The notes: a model not told the origin generated them from the sequence alone. 64,000 nucleotides of DNA from Variovorax sp. S12S4 (GCF_023195515.1 NZ_JALPKR020000002.1:1403001-1467000), one strand, 5' to 3'. Shown: positions 17,583 through 27,865, numbered from the stretch's first letter. Made by a program: numbers and translations.

Positions 17583-18598
17583 ATGACTTCTTCAACCTTC
17601 AAATCGAATCGCCGGGTTGCGCTTGCCGCTTCCGCTGCGGTGATCGCCCTTGCGGCTGCTCCTTCGTGGGCCCAGAACACCTGGCCGAACAAGCCGGTGC
17701 GCATCGTCGTGCCCTTTGCTGCCGGCGGCACTACCGACATCCTGGCGCGTGCCGTTGCGCCCGAACTATCCAAGGCCTTCGGCCAGCAGTTCATCGTCGA
17801 CAACCGCGCGGGCGCGGGCGGCAACGTGGGCGCCGAGCTTGTCGCGCGCGCGCCGAACGACGGCTACACACTGCTGATGGGCACGGTGGGCACGCACGGC
17901 ATCAACCGCGCGCTTTATCCCAAGCTGCCGTTCGACCCGATCAAGGATTTCGTGCCGATCACACTGGTGGCCGCCGTGCCGAACGTGATGGAAATGAATG
18001 CCGACAAGGCCAAGGCACTGAACATCCGCAACGTGCAGGATTTCATCAAGTACGCCAAGGCCAACCCGGGCAAGCTCAACATGGCTTCCAGCGGCAGCGG
18101 CACGTCCATCCACCTGGCGGGCGAGCTCTTCAAGAGCATGACCGGCACCTACATGGCGCACATCCCGTACAAGGGCTCGGGCCCCGCGCTGCTGGACCTG
18201 GTGGGCGGCAATGCCGACCTGATGTTCGACAACCTGCCTTCCTCGATGGCGCAGATCAAGGGCGGCAAGCTCACGGCCCTGGCCGTGACCAGCGCCCAGC
18301 GCTCCCCGGCGCTGCCCGATGTTCCGACGGTCGAGGAAGCGGGTGGCCCGGCGCTCAAGGGCTTCGAGGCGAGTTCCTGGTTCGGCTTGCTCGCACCGGC
18401 CGGCACGCCGCCCGACATCGTGAACCGCATCCAGCAGGAAGTGGCCAAGTCGCTCGGCACGCCCGCCATCAAGGAAAGATGCTGGCGCAAGGCGCCATTC
18501 CGAGCGGCAATTCACCCGCCGACTTCACCAAGCTGATTGCCAGCGAGCATGTGAAGTGGGCCAAGGTGGTGAAGGACTCCGGCGCAAAGGTCGACTAA
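17583..18598 (+). CDS. Bug/TctC-family receptor, frameshifted near the C-terminus
   Basis: A periplasmic solute receptor with a signal peptide (cleavage near APSWAQ) and the Bug signatures [19 protein letters not shown] and KPGKLN-like loops. The frame from 17583 stops at 18536 with a non-family tail after TPAIKE. Adding one A to the AAA at 18475-18477 restores [20 protein letters not shown] and a stop at 18598, 338 residues. The start at 17583 is chosen because a normal signal peptide begins there; 17556 is possible. No TctA/TctB genes are nearby, which is usual for the expanded Bug family. Confidence 0.8.
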
Positions 18599-18610
18599 CC
18601 CCCGGCCTGG

Positions 18611-18937
18611 TCAGGTGCCCCAAGTGACGTCTTTTTTCTCGGCCAGCGAATCTCGCAGCATGTGAAGCAGCGGCGCGGCGCGCTGGTGCAGGCTCACATG
18701 CTGCTTTTCGGCGTCATCGCCGTGGCCTTCGACGACGTGGTCGTCGTGGTTGTGGGGGGCGTTGCTGGCCTCGCGTGCCAGCGCCGACTCGAGCGCCGCG
18801 ATGGCGGCGGGAATCTGCTCGACGGTGATGATGCCCTGGGGCGCGGCCGGCTTGCCGACGATGTCGAGCAGCTGGCGCGCATGCACCTCCAGCATCACGA
18901 AGTCAGGCGTAGCCCGCGACTGAAATTTATACAGCAT
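18611..18937 (-). CDS. DUF1840 family protein
   Basis: A 108-residue cytoplasmic protein beginning MLYKFQSRATPDFVML, the typical opening of the DUF1840 family common in beta-proteobacteria. A His/Asp-rich stretch (HNHDDHVVEGHGDD) lies mid-protein and could bind metal, but no function is known. It ends a few bases after the convergent Bug receptor gene and follows the cfa-like gene with a 13-bp gap, so the two are probably cotranscribed. Confidence 0.8.
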   Translation of the reverse strand: MLYKFQSRATPDFVMLEVHARQLLDIVGKPAAPQGIITVEQIPAAIAALESALAREASNAPHNHDDHVVEGHGDDAEKQHVSLHQRAAPLLHMLRDSLAEKKDVTWGT

Positions 18938-18950
18938 GGTTTGTTTTTAC

Positions 18951-20219
18951 TCACTTGTAGATGTAGTCACGGGCAAAAGGGTACACCGATTGCGAACCGC
19001 GCAGCGCACCGTGCTCCACCCTGCCGTCCGGCTTGGTGGAAAGCATCTGGTGCAGTGAGATCCACCCCTGCTCGAAGCTCATGGCGGAGCCCGCCAGGTA
19101 CAGGCGATACGCCCGCAAGATGCGCTCGGCATTGCGGCTCTGGGGCCCGCCGGTGCGCTCCAGCACTTCGCGTGCGGTGCCGAGCTGCGCCTCGAGCGCG
19201 TCCGACCAGGCCCAGAGCGTGCGCGCGTAATGCGGGCGCAGGCTTTCTGTGTCGACCATCTCCAGCCCCGCGGCAGCCGTTTCGCGCAGCACATGCGTCA
19301 CATGCAGCAGCTCGCCGCCCGGGAAGATGTACTTCTCGATGAAATCGCCCATGCCCGCGCCCAGCTGCCGGTAGTCGAGCTGGCCCGAGGTAATGCCGTG
19401 GTTCAACACCAGGCCGCCGGGCTTCAGCAGCGAATGGATCTTGCGGAAATAGGTCGGCATGTTGGCCGCACCCACGTGCTCGAACATGCCGACCGACGCG
19501 ATCTTGTCGAAAGGCGCATCGGCGGAAAGCTCGCGGTAGTCGCGCAGCTCCACGCGCACCCGGCCCTGCAGGCCTTTTTCGTCGATGAGCCGCTGTACAT
19601 GCGCATGCTGGTTCTTCGACAGCGTGATGCCGGTGGCGTCCACGCCGTAATGCTCGGCCGCCCACATCAGCAGGCCGCCCCAGCCGGAGCCGATGTCCAG
19701 GAACCTCTCGCCGGGCTGCAGCAGCAGCTTGCGGCAGATGTGGTCGAGCTTGGCTTCCTGCGCCTGGGCAAGCGTCAGGTCGGGGGTGCGGAAGTACGCG
19801 CACGAGTAAACCCGGCGCGGGTCGAGCCACAGCGCGTAGAAGTCGTCCGAAACGTCGTAGTGAAACTGGATCTGCTCCGCATCCTTGTTCAGTGAGTGCG
19901 AGCCGCGGGACTTGGCGAGCCGGGCCAGGCGGGTCCACCAGGTGGTGTTGGTCTCGGCGGGGTTGCCGGGCAGCATGCCGACCGTTGCGTCGATCAGGTC
20001 GCGCATTGCGCCTTCGATCTGGACCTTGCCTTCTACATACGCCTCGCCAATGGCGCCCACCTGGCGGGCGGCCAGCTTGGCCAGCGCCGACCACTCGCTG
20101 AACGCCAGGGTGACACGGGACCCCGGCTTGGCAACTCTTCGGCCATCAGGCAATTCCAGCGCGATGGGCACGGGCAGCGACGCAAGCTGCGACTCGATCT
20201 TGGGTATCAAGCTTTGCAT
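18951..20219 (-). CDS. cfa: Cyclopropane-fatty-acyl-phospholipid synthase family methyltransferase
   Basis: A 422-residue SAM-dependent enzyme that adds a methylene bridge to unsaturated acyl chains of membrane phospholipids. An N-terminal domain precedes the methyltransferase core, with SAM motif [10 protein letters not shown] at 173-182 and the conserved HYDVSDDFY block near 120. Length is slightly above E. coli Cfa. It is divergent from the aromatic-CoA operon. Paralogous methyltransferases share the fold, so the symbol is a family-level call. Confidence 0.85.
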   Translation of the reverse strand: MQSLIPKIESQLASLPVPIALELPDGRRVAKPGSRVTLAFSEWSALAKLAARQVGAIGEAYVEGKVQIEGAMRDLIDATVGMLPGNPAETNTTWWTRLARLAKSRGSHSLNKDAEQIQFHYDVSDDFYALWLDPRRVYSCAYFRTPDLTLAQAQEAKLDHICRKLLLQPGERFLDIGSGWGGLLMWAAEHYGVDATGITLSKNQHAHVQRLIDEKGLQGRVRVELRDYRELSADAPFDKIASVGMFEHVGAANMPTYFRKIHSLLKPGGLVLNHGITSGQLDYRQLGAGMGDFIEKYIFPGGELLHVTHVLRETAAAGLEMVDTESLRPHYARTLWAWSDALEAQLGTAREVLERTGGPQSRNAERILRAYRLYLAGSAMSFEQGWISLHQMLSTKPDGRVEHGALRGSQSVYPFARDYIYK

Positions 20220-20299
20220 GGTGCGGCCATGGTATTGATTTTTTCAGTTTTTTGCATGACATCGCAACCTGCAAGGTACCCCCTGTGGTAGTGGTCCCG

Positions 20300-20327
20300 T
20301 TGACAGCAGATTGTTTATGCTTAAACT
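20300..20327 (+). promoter_or_regulatory. Promoter with overlapping MarR-type operator for the aromatic-CoA operon
   Basis: TTGACA at 20300-20305 and TAAACT at 20322-20327 are separated by 16 bp. The inverted repeat GTTTA-TGCT-TAAAC (20313-20326) covers the spacer end and the -10, ideal for repression. The MarR gene in the same operon (22725) is the likely repressor. The site is 9 bp ahead of the first gene. Confidence 0.55.
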
Positions 20328-20335
20328 ATTCAATC

Positions 20336-22723
20336 ATGAACAGCCTTACCGTCGGCGCTTCAGCCGCACCCGCCATGGACCTTCAACGCATCCTGTGCAT
20401 CGGCGGCGGGCCCGCCGGGCTGTATTTCGCGCTGCTGATGAAGGCGCGCAACCCGGCGCTCGACATCACCGTGGTCGAGCGCAACCGCCCGTTCGACACC
20501 TTTGGCTGGGGCGTTGTGCTCAGCGACCAGACGCTGGCCAACCTGGCGGCGGCGGACGGCGAGACCGCGGCGCTCATCGGCAACGAGTTCCATCACTGGG
20601 ACGACATCCAGGTGTTCTTCAAGGGCCGCCAGGTGCGCTCGGGCGGGCATGGCTTCTGCGGCATCGGCCGCAAGCGGTTGCTGAACATCCTGCAGGAGCG
20701 CTGCCTGGCGCTGGGCGTGAAGCTGGTGTTCGAAACCGACGCGACGGACGACCAGGCGATTGCCGCCCAGTACAACGCCGACCTGGTGATTGCCAGCGAC
20801 GGGCTCAACAGCCGCATCCGCCAGCGCTATGCCGATGTGTTCAAGCCCGACATCGACCTGCGCAACTGCCGCTTCGTGTGGCTGGGCACGAACCAGACTT
20901 TCGACGCATTTACCTTTGCTTTCGAGCAGACCGAGCACGGCTGGTTCCAGGCGCACGCCTACCAGTTCGACGACAAGACATCCACCTTCATCGTCGAAAC
21001 GCCCGAGGCGGTGTGGAAGGCCCACGGCCTCGACCAGATGGAGCAGCCCGAGGCCATCGCCTTCTGCGAGAAGCTGTTCGCCAAGTACCTGGGCGGCCAT
21101 CCGCTCATCAGCAACGCCACGCACCTGCGCGGCTCGGCCAACTGGATCCGCTTTCCGCGCGTGGTGTGCGAACGTTGGACGCACCGCATCGACGTGCAGG
21201 ACCGCTCGGTGCCCGTGGTGCTGATGGGCGACGCGGCGCACACGGCGCATTTCTCGATCGGCTCGGGCACCAAGCTCGCGCTCGAAGACGCGATCGACCT
21301 GGCGAATGAATTCGAGCGCGGCGGCACTGTCGACCACGTGCTCGAAGGCTACGAGGCACGCCGCAGCGTCGAGGTGCTCAAGATCCAGAACGCGGCGCGC
21401 AACTCTACGGAATGGTTCGAAAACGTGCCGCGCTACACCGGCATGCAGATCGAGCAGTTTGCCTATTCATTGCTCACGCGCTCGCAGCGCATCAGCCACG
21501 AGAACCTGCGCGTGCGCGACACCGAATGGCTCGGCGGCTACGAGCGCTGGCTTGCGGGCGGCAAGCCGGTGGCGCCCATGCTGATGCCGCTTACCGTGCG
21601 CGGCCTCACGTTGAAGAACCGCATCCTGGTGTCGCCGATGGCCACCTACAGCGCGGTCGACGGTGTGCCGCAAGATTTCTTGCTGGTGCACCTGGGCGCG
21701 CGCGCGCTCGGCGGCGCCGCCATGGTGTTCGTCGAAATGACGAGCCCGACGCCCGAAGGCCGCATCACCCCCGGCTGCACCGGCCTCTACGACGACATGC
21801 AGCAGGCCGCGTTCAAGCGCATCGTCGACTTCGTGCACACGCAGTCGAGCGCGAAGATCGCCATGCAGCTCGGCCACAGCGGGGCGAAGGGTTCGACGCG
21901 CGTGGGCTGGGAAGGCACCGACGAGCCCCTGGAGAGCGGCAACTGGCCGCTGCTGTCCGCCAGCGCGGTGGCCTATGGCGAGCAGAACCAGTTGCCGGCC
22001 GCCATGACGCGCGAGCAGATGGACGACATGCGCGAACGGTTCGTCGAATCCACCCGTCGCGCGGCCGAATGCGGCTTCGACTGGCTCGAGCTGCACTGCG
22101 CGCACGGCTACCTGCTGTCAGCCTTCATCAGCCCGCTGACCAACCTGCGCACCGATGAGTACGGCGGAGGCATCGAAGCGCGCTGCCGCTACCCGCTCGA
22201 AGTGTTCCGCGCGATGCGCGCTGCCTGGCCTGAAGACAAGCCGATGAGCGTGCGTATCTCCGCGCACGACTGGGCGCCGGGCGGCAACACCGACGCGGAT
22301 GCGGTCATCGTCGCCCGGCTCTTCAAGGAAGCCGGCGCCGATTTCATCGACGTGTCTTCCGGCCAGACCACGCGCGCCGCAAAGCCCGTGTATGGCCGCA
22401 TGTACCAGACGCCGTTCTCGGACCGCATCCGCAACGAGGTCGGCATCTCGACCATTGCAGTGGGCGCCATCACCGATGCGGACCAGGCCAACAGCATCAT
22501 TGCGGCCGGACGTGCCGACCTCTGCGCCATCGCGCGCCCGCACCTTGCCGACCCCGCCTGGACGCTGCACGAAGCCGCGAAGCTGCAGAGCCGCGATGTC
22601 GATTGGCCGAAGCAGTACCTGAGCGGCCGCGACCAGATGTACCGCGAGATCGCCAAGCAGCAGCAGATGGCCGCGGCGGCCAATGCCGCAATGGCCGCGC
22701 AGAACAACGAGGAGACGCACTGA
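20336..22723 (+). CDS. Bifunctional aryl-CoA monooxygenase/oxidoreductase (salicylyl-CoA 5-hydroxylase or 2-aminobenzoyl-CoA monooxygenase/reductase)
   Basis: A 795-residue natural fusion. Residues 1-400 form an FAD monooxygenase (GGGPAG at 23-28, [21 protein letters not shown] near 300). Residues from about 413 form an Old Yellow Enzyme-type FMN domain ([28 protein letters not shown]). This is the architecture of 2-aminobenzoyl-CoA monooxygenase/reductase of Azoarcus evansii and of proteins annotated salicylyl-CoA 5-hydroxylase/oxidoreductase. It hydroxylates, and in the ACMR case also reduces, the CoA-activated ring. First gene of an operon with MarR, crotonase, acyl-CoA dehydrogenase, aryl-CoA ligase and Rid genes. 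The ligase next door favours 2-aminobenzoate; substrate not proven. Confidence 0.85.
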   Translation: MNSLTVGASAAPAMDLQRILCIGGGPAGLYFALLMKARNPALDITVVERNRPFDTFGWGVVLSDQTLANLAAADGETAALIGNEFHHWDDIQVFFKGRQVRSGGHGFCGIGRKRLLNILQERCLALGVKLVFETDATDDQAIAAQYNADLVIASDGLNSRIRQRYADVFKPDIDLRNCRFVWLGTNQTFDAFTFAFEQTEHGWFQAHAYQFDDKTSTFIVETPEAVWKAHGLDQMEQPEAIAFCEKLFAKYLGGHPLISNATHLRGSANWIRFPRVVCERWTHRIDVQDRSVPVVLMGDAAHTAHFSIGSGTKLALEDAIDLANEFERGGTVDHVLEGYEARRSVEVLKIQNAARNSTEWFENVPRYTGMQIEQFAYSLLTRSQRISHENLRVRDTEWLGGYERWLAGGKPVAPMLMPLTVRGLTLKNRILVSPMATYSAVDGVPQDFLLVHLGARALGGAAMVFVEMTSPTPEGRITPGCTGLYDDMQQAAFKRIVDFVHTQSSAKIAMQLGHSGAKGSTRVGWEGTDEPLESGNWPLLSASAVAYGEQNQLPAAMTREQMDDMRERFVESTRRAAECGFDWLELHCAHGYLLSAFISPLTNLRTDEYGGGIEARCRYPLEVFRAMRAAWPEDKPMSVRISAHDWAPGGNTDADAVIVARLFKEAGADFIDVSSGQTTRAAKPVYGRMYQTPFSDRIRNEVGISTIAVGAITDADQANSIIAAGRADLCAIARPHLADPAWTLHEAAKLQSRDVDWPKQYLSGRDQMYREIAKQQQMAAAANAAMAAQNNEETH

Positions 22724-22724
22724 C

Positions 22725-23201
22725 ATGGACCTCGAAGCGCGCGCCCACAGCGAACACCCCGAGGCCTTGCGCCTCTGGCTGCGGCTCCTCACCTGCACGC
22801 AGCTGATCGAGAAGCAGGTGCGCAACGAACTGCGCTCGCAGTTCTCGACCACACTGCCGCGCTTCGATTTGATGTCGCAGCTCGAGCGCGCGCCCGACGG
22901 CCTGAAGATGAACGAGCTCTCGCGCCGCATGATGGTGACGGGCGGCAACGTGACCGGCATCACCGACCAGCTGGTGACCGAAGGGCTGGTGGAGCGCGTC
23001 GACGTCGAGGGCGACCGGCGCGCCTGGCGCGTGCGTCTTACCGCCCGCGGCCGCAAGCTCTTCAATGAAATGGCGCAGCAGCACGAAGACTGGATCGTCG
23101 ATGCCTTCGCGGGACTCAGCGCCAAGGAGATCGCGCAGCTTCACAAGCTGCTCGGCAAGGTCAAGCAACACTCACACAGCCAGATGGCGGAGGCCGAATG
23201 A
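22725..23201 (+). CDS. MarR-family transcriptional regulator of the aromatic-CoA operon
   Basis: A 158-residue winged-HTH dimer protein ([20 protein letters not shown] recognition region, then the wing with [13 protein letters not shown]). It starts 1 bp after the stop of the hydroxylase gene and overlaps the next gene by 4 bp, so it is embedded in the operon it probably represses. Relatives respond to aryl-CoA thioesters; here an aryl-CoA intermediate is a reasonable effector. The candidate operator is at 20313-20326. Confidence 0.88.
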   Translation: MDLEARAHSEHPEALRLWLRLLTCTQLIEKQVRNELRSQFSTTLPRFDLMSQLERAPDGLKMNELSRRMMVTGGNVTGITDQLVTEGLVERVDVEGDRRAWRVRLTARGRKLFNEMAQQHEDWIVDAFAGLSAKEIAQLHKLLGKVKQHSHSQMAEAE

Positions 23202-24052
23202 AGCACTACATCGGAGCGGGCAATCCCATGCGCGCGCAGTTCGAGGCCAAGGCGCCTTACGAGGCCAAGCACTTCGCGTGGAGCTATGAAGCCGGCGTCG
23301 GCACCGTCACGCTGAACCGGCCCGAGCGCAAGAACCCGCTCACATTCGACTCGTACGCCGAGCTGCGCGACCTGTTTCGCGCGCTGAACTACGCCACCGA
23401 CGTGAAGGCCATCGTCATTACCGGCGCGGGCGGCAACTTCTGCTCGGGCGGCGACGTGCACGAGATCATCGGCCCGCTCACCGGCATGCGCATGCCCGAG
23501 CTGCTGGAGTTCACGCGCATGACGGGCGACCTCGTCAAGGCGATTCGCGCGTGCCCGCAGCCGATCATCGGCGCGATCGACGGCGTGTGCGCCGGCGCCG
23601 GCGCAATGATTGCGCTGGCCTGCGACCTGCGATACGGCTCGCCCGCCACCCGCACTGCCTTTCTTTTCACACGCGTAGGCCTTGCCGGCGCGGACATGGG
23701 TGCCTGCGCACTGCTGCCGCGCGTCATTGGCCAGGGCCGTGCATCGGAGTTGCTCTTCACCGGCCGCGCAATGACGGCGCAGGAAGGCCATGCCTGGGGC
23801 TTCTTCAACGCGCTGCACGAAAGCGATGCACTGCTCGAAGCTGCCACCAAGGTGGCACGCGAACTGGCCGAAGGCCCTAGCTTCGCGCACGGCATGACCA
23901 AGACGATGCTTTCGCAGGAATGGTCGATGACCATCGACCAGGCCATCGAAGCCGAAGCGCAGGCGCAGGCCATCTGCATGCAGACCGAAGACTTCAAGCG
24001 CGCCTACGAAGCCTTCGCCGCCAAGCGCAAGCCGGTGTTCGGCGGGGACTGA
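23198..24052 (+). CDS. Enoyl-CoA hydratase/isomerase family protein
   Basis: A 284-residue crotonase-fold enzyme with oxyanion-hole segments [13 protein letters not shown] and [17 protein letters not shown]. The usual second catalytic position lies in [12 protein letters not shown], where an acidic residue (Asp) is kept. It likely hydrates or cleaves a ring-derived acyl-CoA after the monooxygenase/reductase step. It overlaps the MarR stop by 4 bp (ATGA). An alternative start is ATG 23228, which would remove ten residues. Confidence 0.85.
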   Translation: MKHYIGAGNPMRAQFEAKAPYEAKHFAWSYEAGVGTVTLNRPERKNPLTFDSYAELRDLFRALNYATDVKAIVITGAGGNFCSGGDVHEIIGPLTGMRMPELLEFTRMTGDLVKAIRACPQPIIGAIDGVCAGAGAMIALACDLRYGSPATRTAFLFTRVGLAGADMGACALLPRVIGQGRASELLFTGRAMTAQEGHAWGFFNALHESDALLEAATKVARELAEGPSFAHGMTKTMLSQEWSMTIDQAIEAEAQAQAICMQTEDFKRAYEAFAAKRKPVFGGD

Positions 24053-24056
24053 CGCC

Positions 24057-25250
24057 ATGATGACGAAGATTCCCGCTCCACCTTCGACGGCGCATCTCGC
24101 GCTGCCCTTCTTCGACGAAGCCCATCGCTCGCTCGCGCGCGACCTGCTGCCCTGGTGCGCAGCGCAAGAGATCGATGAGCGCGACGACCGCGCAGCCTGC
24201 CGCGAGTGGGTAAGGCGCCTTGGCGATGGTGGCTGGCTACGCTACGCCGTGCCCGGCAGCGCGGGTGGCACGCTCGAGCGTCTCGATTCGCGCGCGCTCG
24301 TGCTGCTGCGCGAAACACTGGGCTACCACTCGCCGCTGGCCGACTTCGCTTTTGCAATGCAGGGGTTGGGCAGCGGTGCGATCACGCTTGCGGGTACTCC
24401 GGAGCAGCAGTCGCAGTACCTCACGGCCGTAGGCAAGGGCGAGAAGATCGCGGCCTTTGCGTTGAGCGAACCCGATGCGGGTTCGGACGTGGCCGCGATG
24501 GCGATGCGCGCCGAGCCCACCGCCGAGGGCTGGCGGCTGAACGGCACGAAGACCTGGATCAGCAATGGCGGCATCGCCGACTTCTATTGCGTGTTCGCAA
24601 AGACGGACCCAACGGGCGGTACGCGCGGCATCACGGTGTTCATCGTCGATGCGAAGACACCCGGGCTCGACACGTCCGAGCACATTGACGTGATGGCACC
24701 GCATCCGTTGGCTACGCTGCGCTTCGACAACTGCGTTGTGCCGCGCACGGCGCAGCTGGGTGAGCTCAACGGCGGCTTCAAGCTGGCAATGCGCACGCTC
24801 GACATCTTTCGCGCCTCGGTGGCAGCCGCCGCGCTGGGCATGGGACGCCGAGCACTCGCCGAGGCCGTCACGCATGCGAAGAGCCGCCGCATGTTCGGGC
24901 AGACGCTCGCCGACTTCCAGCTCACGCAGGCCAAGCTGGGTGAGATGGCTGCATTGATCGACAGCGCCGCATTGCTCACCTATCGCGCCGCGTGGATGCG
25001 CGACGACGCCGAGCAGCGCGGTGTAGCCGCAGTGGGCGATGTGTCCGCTGCGGCAGCCATGGCCAAGATGTGCGCCACCGAGAACGCGAGCCGCGTGATC
25101 GACATGGCACTGCAGATGCACGGCGGCCTTGGCGTCAAGGTTGGCACGAAGATTGAAAGCCTCTACCGCGACATCCGCTCGCTGCGCATCTATGAAGGCG
25201 CGACGGAGGTTCAACAACTGATCATTGGCAAATCCGTTCTGCGGGGATAA
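24057..25250 (+). CDS. Acyl-CoA dehydrogenase family protein
   Basis: A 397-residue flavoprotein with the FAD/substrate motif FALSEPDAGSDVAAM, WISNGG, and a C-terminal RIYEGATEVQQLIIGKSVLR holding the catalytic-base Glu. It removes hydrogens from an acyl-CoA and passes electrons to ETF. In this operon it would process an alicyclic or ring-opened CoA ester. It lies 4 bp downstream of the crotonase gene. Confidence 0.9.
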   Translation: MMTKIPAPPSTAHLALPFFDEAHRSLARDLLPWCAAQEIDERDDRAACREWVRRLGDGGWLRYAVPGSAGGTLERLDSRALVLLRETLGYHSPLADFAFAMQGLGSGAITLAGTPEQQSQYLTAVGKGEKIAAFALSEPDAGSDVAAMAMRAEPTAEGWRLNGTKTWISNGGIADFYCVFAKTDPTGGTRGITVFIVDAKTPGLDTSEHIDVMAPHPLATLRFDNCVVPRTAQLGELNGGFKLAMRTLDIFRASVAAAALGMGRRALAEAVTHAKSRRMFGQTLADFQLTQAKLGEMAALIDSAALLTYRAAWMRDDAEQRGVAAVGDVSAAAAMAKMCATENASRVIDMALQMHGGLGVKVGTKIESLYRDIRSLRIYEGATEVQQLIIGKSVLRG

Positions 25251-25255
25251 ATACC

Positions 25256-26878
25256 GTGTCTGCCCAAGTCGACCGCTTCGTTCACGACCGCCTGCCGCCC
25301 GCCGAGCAGTTGCCGGTCTTTCGCTACGACCTTCCGGAGTTGCAGCTGCCCGATCAGCTGAACCTGGTCGAAGAGCTTCTGGACAAGGCGCCCGCCAAGG
25401 GGTTCGGCGACAAGCCGATGCTGCGTTCGCCGACCGGCATGTTGACCTACTCGCAGGCGGCTGTCGAGGTCAACCGTATCGCGCAGGTGCTCACCGAAGA
25501 TCTGGCGCTCGTGCCGGGGAACCGTGTGCTGCTGCGCGGCGGCAATTCGGTGGCCATGGCGCTGGCGTGGCTCGCAGTGGTCAAGGCCGGCCTGATTGCA
25601 GTGGCCACCATGCCGCTGCTGCGCGCCAAGGAACTGGGCGACATCATCGAGAAGGCGCAACCGGTGGCGGCGCTGTGCGACGGCCGGCTGCTCGACGAAC
25701 TCTCGATTGCGCAGCGGGAGCATCCGGTGCTCGCATCGGTGATTGCCTTCAACAAGCCCGATGCGCCCGATTCGCTGTCGGCACGTGCGGCGGCCAAAAG
25801 CGGTGTGTTCACGGCGTGCCCGACGGCGTCGGACGACATCGCATTGCTTGCATTCACATCGGGCACCACCGGCAAGCCCAAGGCACCGGTCACCACGCAC
25901 CGCGACGTGCTCGCGATGTGCGAAACGTGGCCGCGCCACGTGCTGCAGGCACGAAGCGACGACATCGTGATCGGCTCGCCGCCGCTGGCCTTTACCTTCG
26001 GACTTGGCGGGCTGCTGGTGTTTCCGATGTGGGCCGGCGCCTCGGTGTACTTTGCCGATGCGCCGTTCACGCCCGAAGGGCTCGTGAAGCTCATCAACGA
26101 GGTCGGTGCGACCATCTGCTACACCGCGCCCACGTTCTACCGACAGATGGCGCCCTTCGTTCGCCAGCACGGCGCGCCGAGCCTGCGCATCTGCGTAAGC
26201 GCGGGCGAGGCGCTGCCCGACGCGACGCGGCAGCTCTGGAAGGAAGCCACCGGCATCGAGATGCTCGACGGCATCGGCGGCACCGAGGTGTTCCACATCT
26301 ACATTTCCGCAGCGGGCGACCAGGTGCGCCGGGGTGCGGTCGGCAAGGTGGTACCGGGTTTCACGGCAAAGGTGGTGGACGACCAAGGCAACGAAGTCCC
26401 ACGCGGCACGGTCGGCAAGCTGGCGCTGCAGGGCCCGGTGGGCTGCCGCTATCTGGACGATCCGCGGCAGGCCGACTATGTGAAGAACGGCTGGAACTAC
26501 CCCGGCGATTCGTTCGTGCAGGACGACGACGGCTACTTCTTCTACCAGGCGCGCGCCGACGACATGATCATCACGGCCGGCTACAACGTAGGCGGCCCGG
26601 AGGTGGAAGATGCGCTGCTCAAGCATCCGGCGGTGGCCGAGTGCGGCGTCATCGGCAAGCCCGATCCGGACCGCGGCATGATCGTGAAAGCCTTCTGCGT
26701 GCTGAAGCCCGGCCATGAAGGCGACGACGCACTGGTCAAGGCGCTGCAGGACCACGTGAAGGCCAGCATCGCGCCCTTCAAATACCCGCGGGAGATCGAG
26801 TTTGTGACGGTGCTTCCGCGCACCGAGACCGGCAAGCTCCAGCGATTCAAACTGAGACAACTCAACAGCACAACATGA
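25256..26878 (+). CDS. 2-aminobenzoate-CoA ligase-type AMP-forming aryl-CoA ligase
   Basis: A 540-residue acyl-adenylate enzyme: P-loop TSGTTGKPK at 201-209, DGIGGTEVFH as the A5-like motif, the YPGD-like segment NYPGDSFVQDDDGYFFYQ, and the C-terminal lysine in PRTETGKLQRFKL. The N-terminal pattern DRFVHDRLPP with a LPELQLPDQLN segment is the one I associate with benzoate/2-aminobenzoate-CoA ligases. It activates the aromatic acid to its CoA thioester, the first step of the pathway. GTG start at 25256, 5 bp after the dehydrogenase stop. Confidence 0.85.
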   Translation: MSAQVDRFVHDRLPPAEQLPVFRYDLPELQLPDQLNLVEELLDKAPAKGFGDKPMLRSPTGMLTYSQAAVEVNRIAQVLTEDLALVPGNRVLLRGGNSVAMALAWLAVVKAGLIAVATMPLLRAKELGDIIEKAQPVAALCDGRLLDELSIAQREHPVLASVIAFNKPDAPDSLSARAAAKSGVFTACPTASDDIALLAFTSGTTGKPKAPVTTHRDVLAMCETWPRHVLQARSDDIVIGSPPLAFTFGLGGLLVFPMWAGASVYFADAPFTPEGLVKLINEVGATICYTAPTFYRQMAPFVRQHGAPSLRICVSAGEALPDATRQLWKEATGIEMLDGIGGTEVFHIYISAAGDQVRRGAVGKVVPGFTAKVVDDQGNEVPRGTVGKLALQGPVGCRYLDDPRQADYVKNGWNYPGDSFVQDDDGYFFYQARADDMIITAGYNVGGPEVEDALLKHPAVAECGVIGKPDPDRGMIVKAFCVLKPGHEGDDALVKALQDHVKASIAPFKYPREIEFVTVLPRTETGKLQRFKLRQLNSTT

Positions 26879-27273
26879 TGAACAAACTCTTGCAGCCACC
26901 GGGCTGGCTACCTCCCAAGGGCTATGCGAATGGCGTGGCCGCACGCGGCACCATGGTGTTCGTTGGCGGACAGATCGGCTGGAATGCGCAGCAGCAGTTC
27001 GAGTCGGACGACTTCATCGACCAATGCGGCCTGGCGCTGCGCAACATCGCCGAGGTGCTGCGCGAAGCGGGCGCCGGCCCAGAGCACATGGTACGCATGA
27101 CCTGGTACGTGACGGACCGCGACGAATACAGCCGGCGGCTGGCCGAACTCGGGCCCGTGTACCGCGAAGCGATGGGGCGCAACTTTCCGGCCATGACCTG
27201 CGTGCAGGTGGCGGCGCTGGTCGAGCACCGTGCCAAGGTCGAGATCGAGGTGACGGCGGTCATTCCCGACTGA
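26875..27273 (+). CDS. RidA-like (YjgF/YER057c) protein lacking the catalytic arginine
   Basis: A 132-residue Rid-family trimer-type protein, overlapping the ligase stop by 4 bp. Canonical RidA deaminates reactive enamines/imines using Arg105 in the motif FPARSCV. Here the aligned segment is FPAMTCV, so the arginine is Met. It therefore belongs with the Rid4-7-like groups that lack Arg and have different or unknown chemistry. In a pathway that must release the amino group of a dearomatised 2-aminobenzoyl-CoA it is a suggestive partner, but function is unproven. Confidence 0.85.
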   Translation: MMNKLLQPPGWLPPKGYANGVAARGTMVFVGGQIGWNAQQQFESDDFIDQCGLALRNIAEVLREAGAGPEHMVRMTWYVTDRDEYSRRLAELGPVYREAMGRNFPAMTCVQVAALVEHRAKVEIEVTAVIPD

Positions 27274-27285
27274 CCGGCAGAGCAA

Positions 27286-27314
27286 TAAAAAGCCCTCGCG
27301 AAGAGAGCTTTTTA
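27286..27314 (+). terminator. Terminator after the aromatic-CoA operon
   Basis: AAAAAGC pairs with GCTTTTT, and an inner CTC pairs with GAG, around a GCGAA loop with one mismatch, followed by T residues. It is 13 bp after the Rid stop. Confidence 0.65.
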
Positions 27315-27334
27315 TTTGGATTCATCGACCAAAG

Positions 27335-27369
27335 AAAAAAGGCCCTTTGAATTTCAAAGGGCCTTTTAA
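27335..27369. terminator. Bidirectional terminator downstream of the tRNA
   Basis: A perfect GGCCCTTTGAA/TTCAAAGGGCC stem is flanked by A-run and T-run. On the minus strand it ends rplQ-tRNA transcription; on the plus strand it backs up the operon terminator. Confidence 0.85.
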
Positions 27370-27371
27370 AT

Positions 27372-27448
<77 letters not shown>

Positions 27449-27466
27449 GCAAGATGGAATTATACC

Positions 27467-27865
27467 TTATTCAGCAGCGCCTTGCTCGGCGGCTTCTTCT
27501 TTAATTTCAGGACGGTCGACCAGTTCGACCAGAGCCATGGGTGCATTGTCGCCAACGCGGAAACCCATCTTCAGGATGCGGGTGTAGCCGCCCGGACGCG
27601 CTGCGAAGCGCGGGCCGAGTTCGCCGAAGAGCTTGACGACGCTGTCGCGGCTGCGCAGGCGGTCGAAAGCCAGGCGCTTGTTGGCAAGCGTGGGCTTCTT
27701 GGCGAGCGTGATCATCGGTTCGATGACGCGGCGCAGTTCCTTGGCCTTGGGGACCGTGGTCTTGATGACTTCGTGCTCGATGAGCGAATTCATCATGTTC
27801 TGCAGCATCGCAAGGCGGTGCGAGCTGGTGCGGTTGAGTTTGCGGAGTCCGTGTCCGTGACGCAT
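27467..27865 (-). CDS. rplQ: 50S ribosomal protein L17
   Basis: 132 residues with the family opening [20 protein letters not shown] and the core [14 protein letters not shown]. Sits near the peptide exit tunnel of the 50S subunit. Last gene of the alpha operon, 82 bp downstream of rpoA. A small hairpin (GAGCCC-ATGA-GGGCTC, 27928-27943) lies in the gap without a T-run. Confidence 0.97.
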   Translation of the reverse strand: MRHGHGLRKLNRTSSHRLAMLQNMMNSLIEHEVIKTTVPKAKELRRVIEPMITLAKKPTLANKRLAFDRLRSRDSVVKLFGELGPRFAARPGGYTRILKMGFRVGDNAPMALVELVDRPEIKEEAAEQGAAE

